A stretch of 64,000 nt of DNA from Globisporangium splendens (taxonomy: Eukaryota > Oomycota > Peronosporomycetes > Pythiales > Pythiaceae): the NCBI GenBank assembly GCA_006386115.1, contig VFIW01000100.1, positions 54,464-118,463 of the forward strand, in the 5' to 3' direction. Both the position numbers and the translations under genes were made by a program. Under the pieces are notes generated by a model. The model saw only the letters and a program-made list of their open reading frames with translations. It made no database searches and had not been told where the DNA came from. Within the stretch, counting starts at the first letter, position 1; the number at the start of each line of letters is the position of its first letter. This document shows positions 21,071 through 29,737 of this stretch, piece after piece.

Positions 21071-22018
21071 ATGGCGAAGAAGAAGTCCACCGAGCTGCCC
21101 ACGACGGCCAGCAGCAAGCTGAAGGCGAGCCCCGTGAACGCAGCGTCGGGTGGTGTGCCCAACTACGGCTCCACCAACGGCTTCGGCTCGGCCAAGATCA
21201 TGGACCAGGTCAAGTCGGCGCACTCGAACCGCGACGCCGAGGCTTCGCGTCAGCTGCACCAGCTCAAGCTCGAGATGTCCAAGCACGACCACGCGCAGGA
21301 GAACCACATGGTCGGCGGCGACCACATCAAGAGCGCGGTGTACGGCGGTCTTGATGGCATCATCACCACGTTTGCGACGGTCACGTCGGTCGCCGGCTCG
21401 GGATTACCGCACTCGGTCATCCTGATCATCGGGCTTGCGCATCTTGTCGCGGATGGCCTCTCCATGGGTCTCGGCGATATGCTCAGTAGCCAGGCGGAAG
21501 CCGATCTCGTCAACCACGAGCGCGCTCGCGAAGTCTGGGAGTTTGAAAACTACCCCGAGGGCGAAATGGAAGAAATGATTGAGCTCTACGAGAAGAAGGG
21601 CATCGCGAGCGACGACGCCAAGCTTGTCGTGCACACGCTCGCCAAGTACAAGGAGGCGTTCATTGACATCATGATGGTCGAAGAGCTCAACCTGATGCCT
21701 GTGGACGACGACGACAGTCCGCTGATCGGCGGCATCGTCACGTTCGTGTCGTTCATGGTGTTTGGCGTGATCCCACTGCTCTCGTACCTCGTGAACCTGA
21801 TCCCGGGTCTCGCCATGAGTCCCGACGCGGCACTCTACTCGTCATGCGTGCTCACGGTGATCACGCTGTTCCTGCTCGGCGCCGTCAAGGCCAACTTTGT
21901 CGGTCAGAAGTGGTATCAGTCTGGCGCGTCCATGGCAGTGAACGGCACAGTGGCTGCCTCGTGCGGCTGGCTCATCGGATACCTGCTCAAGCTCACGGGC
22001 ATCCAGGACGTCGCATAG
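21071..22018 (+). CDS. VIT1/CCC1-family vacuolar iron (Fe2+/Mn2+) transporter
   Basis: Intronless, 315 residues from the ATG at 21071 (CATCATGGCGAAG context); the open frame extends upstream but without an ATG. The N-terminal about 75 residues are Ser/Lys-rich and probably cytosolic. TM1 follows the family block HIKSAVYGGLDGIITTFATVTSVAG. TM2 is HSVILIIGLAHLVADGLSMGLGD. The metal-binding cytosolic helical region is rich in acidic residues (ENYPEGEMEEMIELYEKKG; EAFIDIMMVEELNLMP). TM3-5 are GGIVTFVSFMVFGVIPLLSY, SSCVLTVITLFLLGAVKANF and GTVAASCGWLIGYLLKL. Conserved Asp, Met and Glu residues match CCC1/VIT1, which load iron or manganese into the vacuole in exchange for protons. It is tail-to-tail with the IFT144-like gene. 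Confidence 0.93.
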   Translation: MAKKKSTELPTTASSKLKASPVNAASGGVPNYGSTNGFGSAKIMDQVKSAHSNRDAEASRQLHQLKLEMSKHDHAQENHMVGGDHIKSAVYGGLDGIITTFATVTSVAGSGLPHSVILIIGLAHLVADGLSMGLGDMLSSQAEADLVNHERAREVWEFENYPEGEMEEMIELYEKKGIASDDAKLVVHTLAKYKEAFIDIMMVEELNLMPVDDDDSPLIGGIVTFVSFMVFGVIPLLSYLVNLIPGLAMSPDAALYSSCVLTVITLFLLGAVKANFVGQKWYQSGASMAVNGTVAASCGWLIGYLLKLTGIQDVA

Positions 22019-22323
22019 ATGGTGGGGAGAGGGCGATTTCATTCACGTATGGTATTTTGCAGCGAGAAGAAGACGAATATGACGAAAAGAGAGAGCGAAT
22101 GTGTGAGTTGCTATATAGCACGAGGGTAGCGAAGAGCATTTTTTATCCCCTGCGGGACGCAGCACATGCTGCTGCAATTTTATATTTTTGCATATCAATA
22201 GCAAGTAGTTAAACGCATGTTTTCCTTTTTTCATGATGCCATTCTCATGGAATTGACGGCTTTTATACGACGCTGGCTGTGCGTGCTGGAAATGATTGTT
22301 TATTTTGTATACATAGTTGCATT
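22019..22323. other. tail-to-tail intergenic region
   Basis: This 305-bp gap between the VIT1-like and IFT144-like stop codons is AT-rich 3' UTR sequence. No gene or repeat seen. Confidence 0.6.
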
Positions 22324-23933
22324 TTAGATGCTCTCGACGAAGCCCGTCATGGCGCGCACGAGGTCCCAGCACGTGACCTGGAGCGCGATGCTGCCGAGCA
22401 CGAGCACGCCCGCGACCATGAACAGCATCGTGAACAGCATGGTCCAGGGCGCCACGGGCTTGAAGATCGCCATAAGCGGTGACTCGGCGTCGAAGATCGA
22501 CGTGCGCAGCGCCGAGCTCAGGATCATAAAGTTGTGCAGACAGCCCGTGTGGCAGCTCACACTCAGGATGCGGCCGTCCGACGTCCACTGCAGGTCCTCA
22601 AAGCTCAATGCGATCGATGGCGTCGCACCGGCGCCGCTGTTGCTGCCTCCACCACTCCCTGGTGTTGTATCACTCATCTGTCCAGACGCGTTGGACGATG
22701 ACGAAGATGGCGCCGTGGACGACGATAAAGACGACGAGGAGGACGATAGACTCGGGTCGCTCTCGAGGTACTCGACAGCGATCTCCTTCCAGTCGCTCAT
22801 GCGCACGACCTTGATACAGTTGTCGCCACACGTGGCCACGGTGCCGTTGACTTCGTTGTACACGATCTCACGCAGTGAGTACTCGTGGAACTTGGCGCAG
22901 TACTGCTCCTGGCCGATCTCGTTCAAGTGGGTCGAGATGATCACGACGTACCCCGAAGAGAAGCCTGCGATGATGTACCCGTTGCCGAACCACTGGTACG
23001 ACACGATACTGCCGTAGCGGGACTGGAACGCGAGCTCCAGCGCGTTCTCGCGCTCGTTCAGGTCGTAGAGCAAGATGGTCTTGCCGCCCATGTTGACCGA
23101 CAGGATCGCGTCCTTGTCCTCGCTCTTCCCACCAAACTACAATAGACAATGAAATATTAGACTATGCTTTTGCAGCGATGCAGTGTGCATTTCCACGTCG
23201 TTTACCGTGATGCTCTGCGGCGATGCCTTGATCTTGACCTGGTCAAACGTGCGGCCGTCGGGCAGGCAGATCGTGATCTGCCGATCCTCCGAGCCAAACG
23301 CGAACTTGTTCTCCAGGTTCCAGTCGCCGCAGAGGATGCGGCGCTTGTGCTTGCTCACGGCCTGGATCTTGTCGCCCGTCGCGTGGTCGTAGATGTACAC
23401 TTGGCCTCGATTCGTGCCGATCGCGAGCTACAAAAAGCGCCATTTGAAGTGAGAACGATGCAAATATGCGGATGATATCCACGCACATATATCAACGTAC
23501 AAGCAGCGAGCGCGGCGCCTTGGACCACTTCATGAAGCTGATGTCCTTGCAGGGCAAGTCCACCAGCTGGTGCTCGCGGATCTTTTTCGGCTCCCAGAGC
23601 ACGAGCGACGCCGAATTCGCCTGCACGATCGCCAGCATGTCGCCGTTCTCGCTCCACTCCAGCAGCGTGCATGGACTAAGTATACGCGTGGACAACGACA
23701 GCATAATACACACGTGTGAGTCCATGTCACTAACAGCAAATGCACCGTATGCAGAAAGGCACGAACCTGGGCGACGGTGGCACGATCTGGTCGACGAGTT
23801 TGCCGCGGCGGCCGAAGATGTGCGCCACACGGGAGCTACCCGTGGACGCGACGTACTTGCCGTGCGGGTCCCACGAGTACTTGACGGCGCCCGTGCCGTG
23901 GTGGCGCGCGTCCACCGAGAAGAGCATCAGCAT
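22324..23933 (-). CDS. short IFT144 (WDR19)-like beta-propeller with C-terminal membrane segment
   Basis: Four exons (23933-23767, 23675-23501, 23427-23206, 23136-22324) join in frame to 458 residues; all three introns are GT-AG and 69-91 nt. The sequence follows the N-terminal WD40 propeller of IFT144/WDR19 closely: VASTGSSRVAHIFGRRGKLV, KHKRRILCGDWNLENKFAFG, YGSIVSYQWFGNGYIIAGF, VVIISTHLNEIGQE, TVATCGDNCIKVV and LQWTSDGRILSVS. A Ser/Gly-rich low-complexity insert interrupts the propeller near residues 305-355. The full-length family (about 1300 residues with a second propeller and TPRs) is cut short. Instead the protein ends with a hydrophobic segment (PWTMLFTMLFMVAGVLVLGS) and about 20 more residues, so it may be tail-anchored like Sec12. 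True IFT-A function is therefore doubtful. It is divergent from a flagellar-type STPGR gene. Confidence 0.85.
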
Positions 23934-24609
23934 CTTCGCTGTAGCTCTTCGATTGCAGCAGCAAATGGGCTGCGCCGGCTTGATCGGCGATCTCTTTCCT
24001 GACGAGAATGACATCGTACTTAACGTTGATACTAGGTATGCACGCACCTTACGAGTGGGTAGGTGTGCTAGGTGCGTGCGTACTTCACATAAACTGAACC
24101 TCTTTAAATGGATACACTGACGACACAACAGATTCATAAAGAGGAAATATGTGCTATAAGAAGGTGTACCTACACTTTAAAGAGATGTATCACATTCTAA
24201 ACTCACAAGTTGAAGTGAGCCCATTGAAAACGCTCGAGATCCATCGGTTGGATCGAAATGGAGATAAAGATGGCGCCGCCTATGAATAGCGAGCGCATGT
24301 GAGGCGGTCGTGTGCGAGAATGATGCATTCTTGAGATCGCTCTCACTCTCAGCAGCTCAACAGCGGTGTCCTCCGAGTGAAGCTAGCCGAGTAAGAGCAT
24401 CTCGTCTCAATCTGACCCAGGTTTCCCCTACTTCCTCTCGCTCTGATCCAGTCCAATCCACATTTCTTTGCGTTCGTGACGTGCGCGGTCTCACTTGAGT
24501 GTGGACGCGAGTCGTGAAAAAGCTCACTCGGAGGGAGTTCGCGTGCGTGCACTGCGCTCAAAGCACTCGACAGACTCGGCAGTTTACTGCAGAAGAAACC
24601 CACGCCAGG
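23934..24609. promoter_or_regulatory. bidirectional intergenic region between two ciliary-type genes
   Basis: This 676-bp gap separates the start codons of the IFT144-like and STPGR genes, which read away from each other. It contains a 10-bp stem (GCACGCACCT at 24040-24049, inverted at 24070-24079) with a 20-base loop, a candidate cruciform or binding site. No convincing RFX X-box was found by eye. Confidence 0.45.
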
Positions 24610-25446
24610 ATGAGTTCACCACCTGGGTCGCCTGCGAGAGGGAGTTCGTCACCAGGCAAGTCCAAAGCTCCCGGGAGTCCCGGCCACTTTGGCGGCGCGT
24701 ACACCGGGTATGCCGACATCAAGTCGTCGTGTGGAGAGCAAGTCGATTCGCGCAAGGTCACGGCCCCCGTGACGGTCTTTGGGAGTAGTACGCGTCCACA
24801 CACGACGAGTGGGAACAAATCCCCAGGTCCCGGTGCGTACCAGATCCCGTCATCGATAGGCAAACCGGTTCTGTCGACGATGGTCCAAGCGCCTGCATGC
24901 TCCATCAGTGGACGCGAGAAGTTTGGCTCAACAGGTGACGCTAAACTGAGCGCGAGCACACCCGGACCGGGCGACTACACGTCCGAGATCGTGAACCCGC
25001 GGGAACGAGCTGCACCAAGCTATTCGCTCGGCAAAAAGTGGGGAAGCCTCTCTGGGGTGAAGAAGTCGCCTGGACCAGGGTCGTATGAGTCGTCAACGAC
25101 GCTTGGCCGCACGTTTCTGTCGACCCAGAAGAGCAACCCCATGCCGGCGTTCACGAAGGTCGAGCGCAAACCCTTGACGTCCGGCAACACGGACGTTGGT
25201 CCCGGTCAGTACGCTGTGATCGTTGCGGCCGTCGGCAAACAGCCAATCTCGACGCTCTCGAGCGCAGCATCGTACTCGTTCGGCACGGAGTCGAGGGCAA
25301 AAGTGTCGCGCAGCACGGTTGACGCTGTGCCCGGCCCCAACTCGTACCCAAGCAAGAGTTCCGTGGGCAAGCAGGTCGAGTCGACGTGCCGCACGGCTCC
25401 CAAGTGCTCCATGTCGGGACGAACGAAATTCGGTAGCCATTTCTAA
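24610..25446 (+). CDS. PG-rich repeat (STPGR/SHIPPO, ODF3-like) axonemal protein
   Basis: Intronless, 278 residues from the ATG at 24610 (the frame extends upstream without ATG). The protein is Ser/Gly/Pro/Lys-rich and carries at least five copies of the sperm-tail PG-rich repeat core, spaced about 35-45 residues: SPGPGAYQIPSSIGKP, TPGPGDYTSEIVNP, SPGPGSYESSTTLGR, VGPGQYAVIVAAVGKQ and VPGPNSYPSKSSVGKQ. Each core is followed by a phrase of the form APxxSxSGREKFGS or PSYSLGKKWGS. STPGR proteins (ODF3/CIMAP family) bind microtubules and several are microtubule inner proteins of cilia. This supports a flagellated zoospore stage. Confidence 0.85.
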   Translation: MSSPPGSPARGSSSPGKSKAPGSPGHFGGAYTGYADIKSSCGEQVDSRKVTAPVTVFGSSTRPHTTSGNKSPGPGAYQIPSSIGKPVLSTMVQAPACSISGREKFGSTGDAKLSASTPGPGDYTSEIVNPRERAAPSYSLGKKWGSLSGVKKSPGPGSYESSTTLGRTFLSTQKSNPMPAFTKVERKPLTSGNTDVGPGQYAVIVAAVGKQPISTLSSAASYSFGTESRAKVSRSTVDAVPGPNSYPSKSSVGKQVESTCRTAPKCSMSGRTKFGSHF

Positions 25447-25599
25447 CAGCGCTCGACGACCATTGCGCATCATACAAGCATATCAATTCTTAGACACCTC
25501 CTACCATTTCTTTTAAGACTCACCAGTATAATATCTTCTCTTCATCTTGACCTTTACGCCTTTGGTTCTTGTCGTCTCTGCAGCCGCGAATGGATCTAT

Positions 25600-26292
25600 T
25601 TAGTCGTGCATTTTGGCTTCCTCTTTCTCCTCATTCTCGTCGTCGCCCTCGTCCTCGTCCTCGTCGTTTGCGTGCGCCAGTCGCCACGCTTTCATACGCT
25701 CATACTCATTGTAGTGCGACTTGCGCTTCTCGGCAAACTTGGGGTCCTTCACGATCTTCATGCCTTCCTCGTCGCGATCGGCGAAGTGCGAACGTTTCGA
25801 TCCCGCGCTGCCTTCGTCGTCGCTGCTGTCCCACTCGCTCGCATGGCGCTGCTTTGTGTCCTGCACGCGCTGCAACTTGGTCTGCAGCTCACCCCACTGC
25901 CATTTTGCCACACATCCAACCGTTAGACACACACATCAAATACAAACAAAACGCACACTATCGCACGCAACACATGAAAACACACGCCCGTGTACACAGT
26001 GGACATCGCATATAGGAACGCGTACCTCGAGCTTTGGTTCGTGCTCGCGCCCCGAAGCGCTTCGCGCGGGGGACACAGCGCCGAGTTCTCCAGCACTGGC
26101 GTCGTCGTCGTCGTGGTCGGAGCCGTAGTAGTGGTACGGCGTGTTGGGCTCCTCGATCTTCTGGCGAGTGCCGCGTAGCAGGTCGTGCGCCGCGATCGTC
26201 TCTTCGTCCCACGTCACGTGCGGCGCCGCCGTTCCCGAGGAGGAAGTTGCCGCCGCTGTCTTCTGCTCCATTTTCGTGCTTTGGAACATCAT
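25600..26292 (-). CDS. PPP1R2: protein phosphatase 1 inhibitor-2 (IPP-2)
   Basis: Exon 1 (26292-26026) and exon 2 (25896-25600) with a 129-nt GT-AG intron give 187 residues. Family signatures are in order: HVTWDEETIAAHDLLRGT, then KIEEPNTPYHYYGSDHDDDD (the IDEPSTPYH phosphorylation block), and KFAEKRKSHYNEYERMKAWR (the RKxHYNE helix that occupies the PP1 active site). The C-terminus is acidic (DEDEDEGDDENEEKEE). IPP-2 binds and inhibits PP1 until the Thr in the TPYH block is phosphorylated. An out-of-frame ATG at 26303 opens a four-codon uORF whose TGA overlaps the ATG at 26292, which may dampen translation; the ATG at 26271 (MEQKTAAA) is an alternative start. Confidence 0.87.
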
Positions 26293-26576
26293 GACACACA
26301 CATACAAAAAATTGGTACTAAAGTTTGAATTGGGGAGATCAATTCAATTTTGAATTGGAGGATGGAAGTAAAAATGAATTGATGGATGTGGAACCTGACG
26401 AAGAGACTAGTTGAAGTGCACATGCTGTGTGATAGGATTTTGAACTTCAATGTAGCCATGTGACTGGTTGATATGGCTGCACTTTCGATCTGGGGACCAC
26501 AGAGCAGCCGAATTTTGTTGATCCTTCCTGACTCAATCTTGCAGACCGAAGAGTTCCACAACTTCATTTGGGTCAC

Positions 26577-27493
26577 CATGACCTGGCGGAGTCGAAACCC
26601 GTGGACTGCTATCGTACACCAATGGGGCAAGCTCCACATCGAACGACACGGACACTGATCCGTCGAACTGCTGGACAACCTCAAGCGATGCTGCGAGTGC
26701 ACCAGCTGGGTCCGTGTTGTGTGCGTGCTGCTTCTCACACCGCTCCCGTGCCTCACAAGCACAATCGCCGTGGATTCATTCCCGTTGGAACCGATCGAGA
26801 AAGGACTCAACCACATGTTTTGGGTTCGACACACGTGTGCTGCATGGCACAGCTCGTTCACGCTTCTGAGCCAGTGCGGCGATTTCATTGCGCAGCTCCC
26901 GGTGAGTTGCGCACAGATGATGCTTGCGGCGTTGGTCGCGACTATGGGAACCTCGTCATTTAGATTTGGGCTTGCGTGCGTGATCGGATTCCTGCTGGCA
27001 TTTTTATCAAGTGCTCGTCGTACCTGCGTGGTCACTGCGCATGGGAGTCGGCATCTTCGCGAAGTGGGGGGATACTGTCGTTGTTTCAATGAATGTGTGA
27101 CCATGTCTGCAGTCAAGTTGTTTTTTCTAACGCCAGGAACGTGCTACTAACTGGCAAGTGTGGTGATCCAGGTGCGTTCATGTGGGTTGCGTTCCGTCTC
27201 CCAAATCGAATCTGCTACTCCCAACTTCGAGACATTGACGAGGCCACGCTGCACACGGACGTCCGAACAGTATTGGTATACGCGGTGCTCCAAGCACTTT
27301 CGTTGGCGTTGGTGGTCATTCTGGTACACCTGAAATTGCGCATCTCGGCCATACGGCAGCTAACGTTTGTCTTGGAGTCGCAATGGCAGCAAGTGCAGAC
27401 AAAGCTGATTCTATGGATCGGGTTCTCGGTTTAACCTCCACTGGAGCACTTCGACGAAGATTTCAGCTTCCAGTTTTCATGGCTTCGCAACTC
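26577..27493 (+). pseudogene. decayed, internally deleted relative of the 16.6-18.5 kb membrane protein gene
   Basis: Translation from about 26577 aligns with the intact minus-strand gene: VHQWGKLHIERHGH (versus RQWNKFHVERHGS), then CECTSWVRVVCVLLLTPLPCL, FPLEPIEKGLNHMFWVRHTC, and after a frameshift near 26985 WHFYQVLVVPAWSLRMGVGI. About 200 internal codons are then missing, and from about 27170 the last exon resumes (FRLPNRICYSQLRDIDEATL; RQLTFVLESQWQQVQ; PPLEHFDEDFSFQFSWLR). It has an in-frame TGA at 26656-26658, at least one frameshift, the large deletion, and a TAA at 27432-27434 inside conserved sequence. The former splice acceptor (CAG before GTGCGT) is still visible. Clearly non-functional. 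Confidence 0.85.
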
Positions 27494-27567
27494 GCGAGCG
27501 ACAGACCAAGCGCTGATAAGCGATTCACCACGAATTGAACACAATGCCTCATTTATTAGCACCATTA

Positions 27568-29244
27568 TCATTGACAAGCGAGCTGCAGGGCACGGACAAC
27601 GTCGTTCGGGGCTTCCCATTTCGCGGGCTGCAGCGATGGGAACTGGAATTGTGGGGTCTCTTTCGAGTGGCTGAACTTGGCCTTGACCGATACGGGTGCC
27701 TCCTTCTCGACAGTTGTATTGAACGCTTTCTTCTGCACTGACGTGAGGCGATGGAAATCTTTGAGCTTCTGGTGGATCTGCTTCGTCGCGAGCTCACGAC
27801 ACTTGTCGTGCTTCTCGAGGATCCGCTCGATCGCTCGTGGCGTGAATGAGAAATAAGGTGAAAAGCAGTCGACGCGGTTAAGCCCCACGAGCTCGACGGT
27901 GGGTGAATCCGCGATAACCGTGTACGCGCGCGCTTGCTGGCCCTCGACAAACATCTCAAAGCCGAAGAACCCGGCGCGCTCTTCCAAAGTGAATGCGGCT
28001 CGAGATTTCGCAGCATGCACTTGCTCCTTCCACTCATGTTTGCCCACAGGCCACCGGTGCTTGTGCTCGTACTGGATGTCGACTTCCAAGCGCACTTTTC
28101 CTGACCGAACGATGTAAAAGGCGCCAATGGAGTCACCCTGGCGATACAGAATCTCTCCCTGCTTGAGAGGAACATCGAGCGAGACGAGCTCAAAGTAGTG
28201 CAACTTGCTTTCGACGCAGTCGCGAAAGAGAAGCACTTCAGTGTGCAGCCAGTTGATCAGATGCTTGCGCCGACGCGTTTGGCACCGAGCAAGCGTCTTG
28301 TGGTAGTCTTCAGCCATGATCTTCAACACTTCGACACCGATTGTGGGTGTAATGGAGAGCTGATTCGGAGCACTGGTAGCAGTCGATGCAGTGTTGGCTG
28401 GCGCCGTACTCACAGGAGTATTCATTGGAGCATTCGCTCCAATTCCTGCTTGCACATCTGCGCCACGGGTCGCATTCTCGATTTGCAGCGCGATGTCGCC
28501 AAACGCCGAGTTCTTGCCCACTGTCGCCACTTTCTGGCCATCGATGAGAACGTGAACTTCGCCCGAGAAGACCAAGTAGCACGCGTCTCCCTTGCCGCCT
28601 TTGTGGAACACGTACTCGCGTGGTTTGAGTGCCTGGTACCGCGCCAGCTTGGCGATCTCGGTCGCTTGACTCAGATCCAGCGACGTCGCCATGGACGGGA
28701 TTTTCATGATCCATCGTGCGAGACACTGCAGCTCGACGATGTTGCGATCGTCCGGGTCTTTCGGGACACCCTGACGGAGAATCTCCTCATCCGTGATCAC
28801 GATATCGGAAAAGCGAGGGAAAAACACTTGAATATCCTTTCGCTCGCGTATTCACGCAGGAAAAACCTCTTGGCCACTGCGTGGAAGCAACGCTGGTGGA
28901 GGACCTTGCACGACCATCGCATCAGTACCAGGAGTATTGAGGTCCAGCAATGGTGACGCGCCTGGGTTGCCTGTGAACGGACGAGATTTGTCTCGAGGTG
29001 AATGCACCGATAAGGTTCGAGGAGAGTGGAGCTCCGACGTCGCCGCTTGCAGTGCGTGCAATTCCGACACACTGTTCGCCTTCGCCATCATCGCTGCGGC
29101 TGCCGCGGTCGTCGCACGCGCTGCTGCCGTGGTTGCTTTCGTGTGCACAAACATCGGGTTCGTTGACGATGCCACTGGCGCGCTGCTGTTGCTGCGAGGG
29201 GATTTCGCTACAGAAGACGACGTAGGTGGCAAGTGGCCTTTCAT
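27568..29244 (-). CDS. protein with two cyclic-nucleotide-binding domains
   Basis: The model uses exon 1 (29244-28929) and exon 2 (28826-27568), splicing a 102-nt GTACTG...TTCAAG intron, for 524 residues. Without an intron the frame is continuous except for one TGA at 28852-28854, so the splice matters. Exon 1 is low-complexity (Ala/Ser/Thr-rich). CNBD 1 begins RNIVELQCLARWIMKIPSM and contains LKPREYVFHKGGKGDACYLV, GEVHVLIDGQKVATVG and SAFGDIAL; its phosphate-binding cassette is followed by an Ala/Thr/Pro-rich insert. CNBD 2 has LDVPLKQGEILYRQGDSIGA, RSGKVRLEV and FFGFEMFVEGQQARAYTVIA. This resembles CNBD2-like or PKA-regulatory-like proteins. No inhibitor (RRxS) site or kinase domain is seen. 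Ligand unknown; cAMP or cGMP binding is inferred. Confidence 0.75.
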
Positions 29245-29737
29245 GCTGATACGTGGGGTGGCAGTGGAAGAAACGAGCTCTTGTGTCCACTACTCACCAC
29301 CCAGTCCGCAAGAGCACCAATTCCTCGCCTTGCTGCGGACTGTGGAGTCAATATACACAGTGCATTGGTTTGTACGACAAATGCTCCCTCGTCCTCGAAA
29401 TTGGCGGCTGAGAATAGATGGATGGATATCTTTTGTGGACGTCACATCACAGTTCAGAAATGGAATAGTATGATAAACGAGAAGTCTTCAATTCTCAGTC
29501 AGTCGAGACCCACAAAGAAGCACGTTGCCGATCGTCCCTCGTCATGTATGCTGCTGTCATGTGCCATGCTTCGATTTCAATAGTTTCCTGAAATCGCCAG
29601 TCAGGACAACATTGATGTGAATATTGGCTACGACGAACAGGTTGCGATCGTTGGAGACACCAAAAAAAGTATCGCTTCAACGTAGATCCAACAGCCAATC
29701 TCAATGCTTCATGCATACTTTGGATGACAACATCCAC
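29245..29737. other. intergenic region
   Basis: This 493-bp gap contains the upstream region of the cyclic-nucleotide-binding gene and the 3' flank of cysteine protease paralogue 1. No ORF or repeat with support. Confidence 0.5.
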
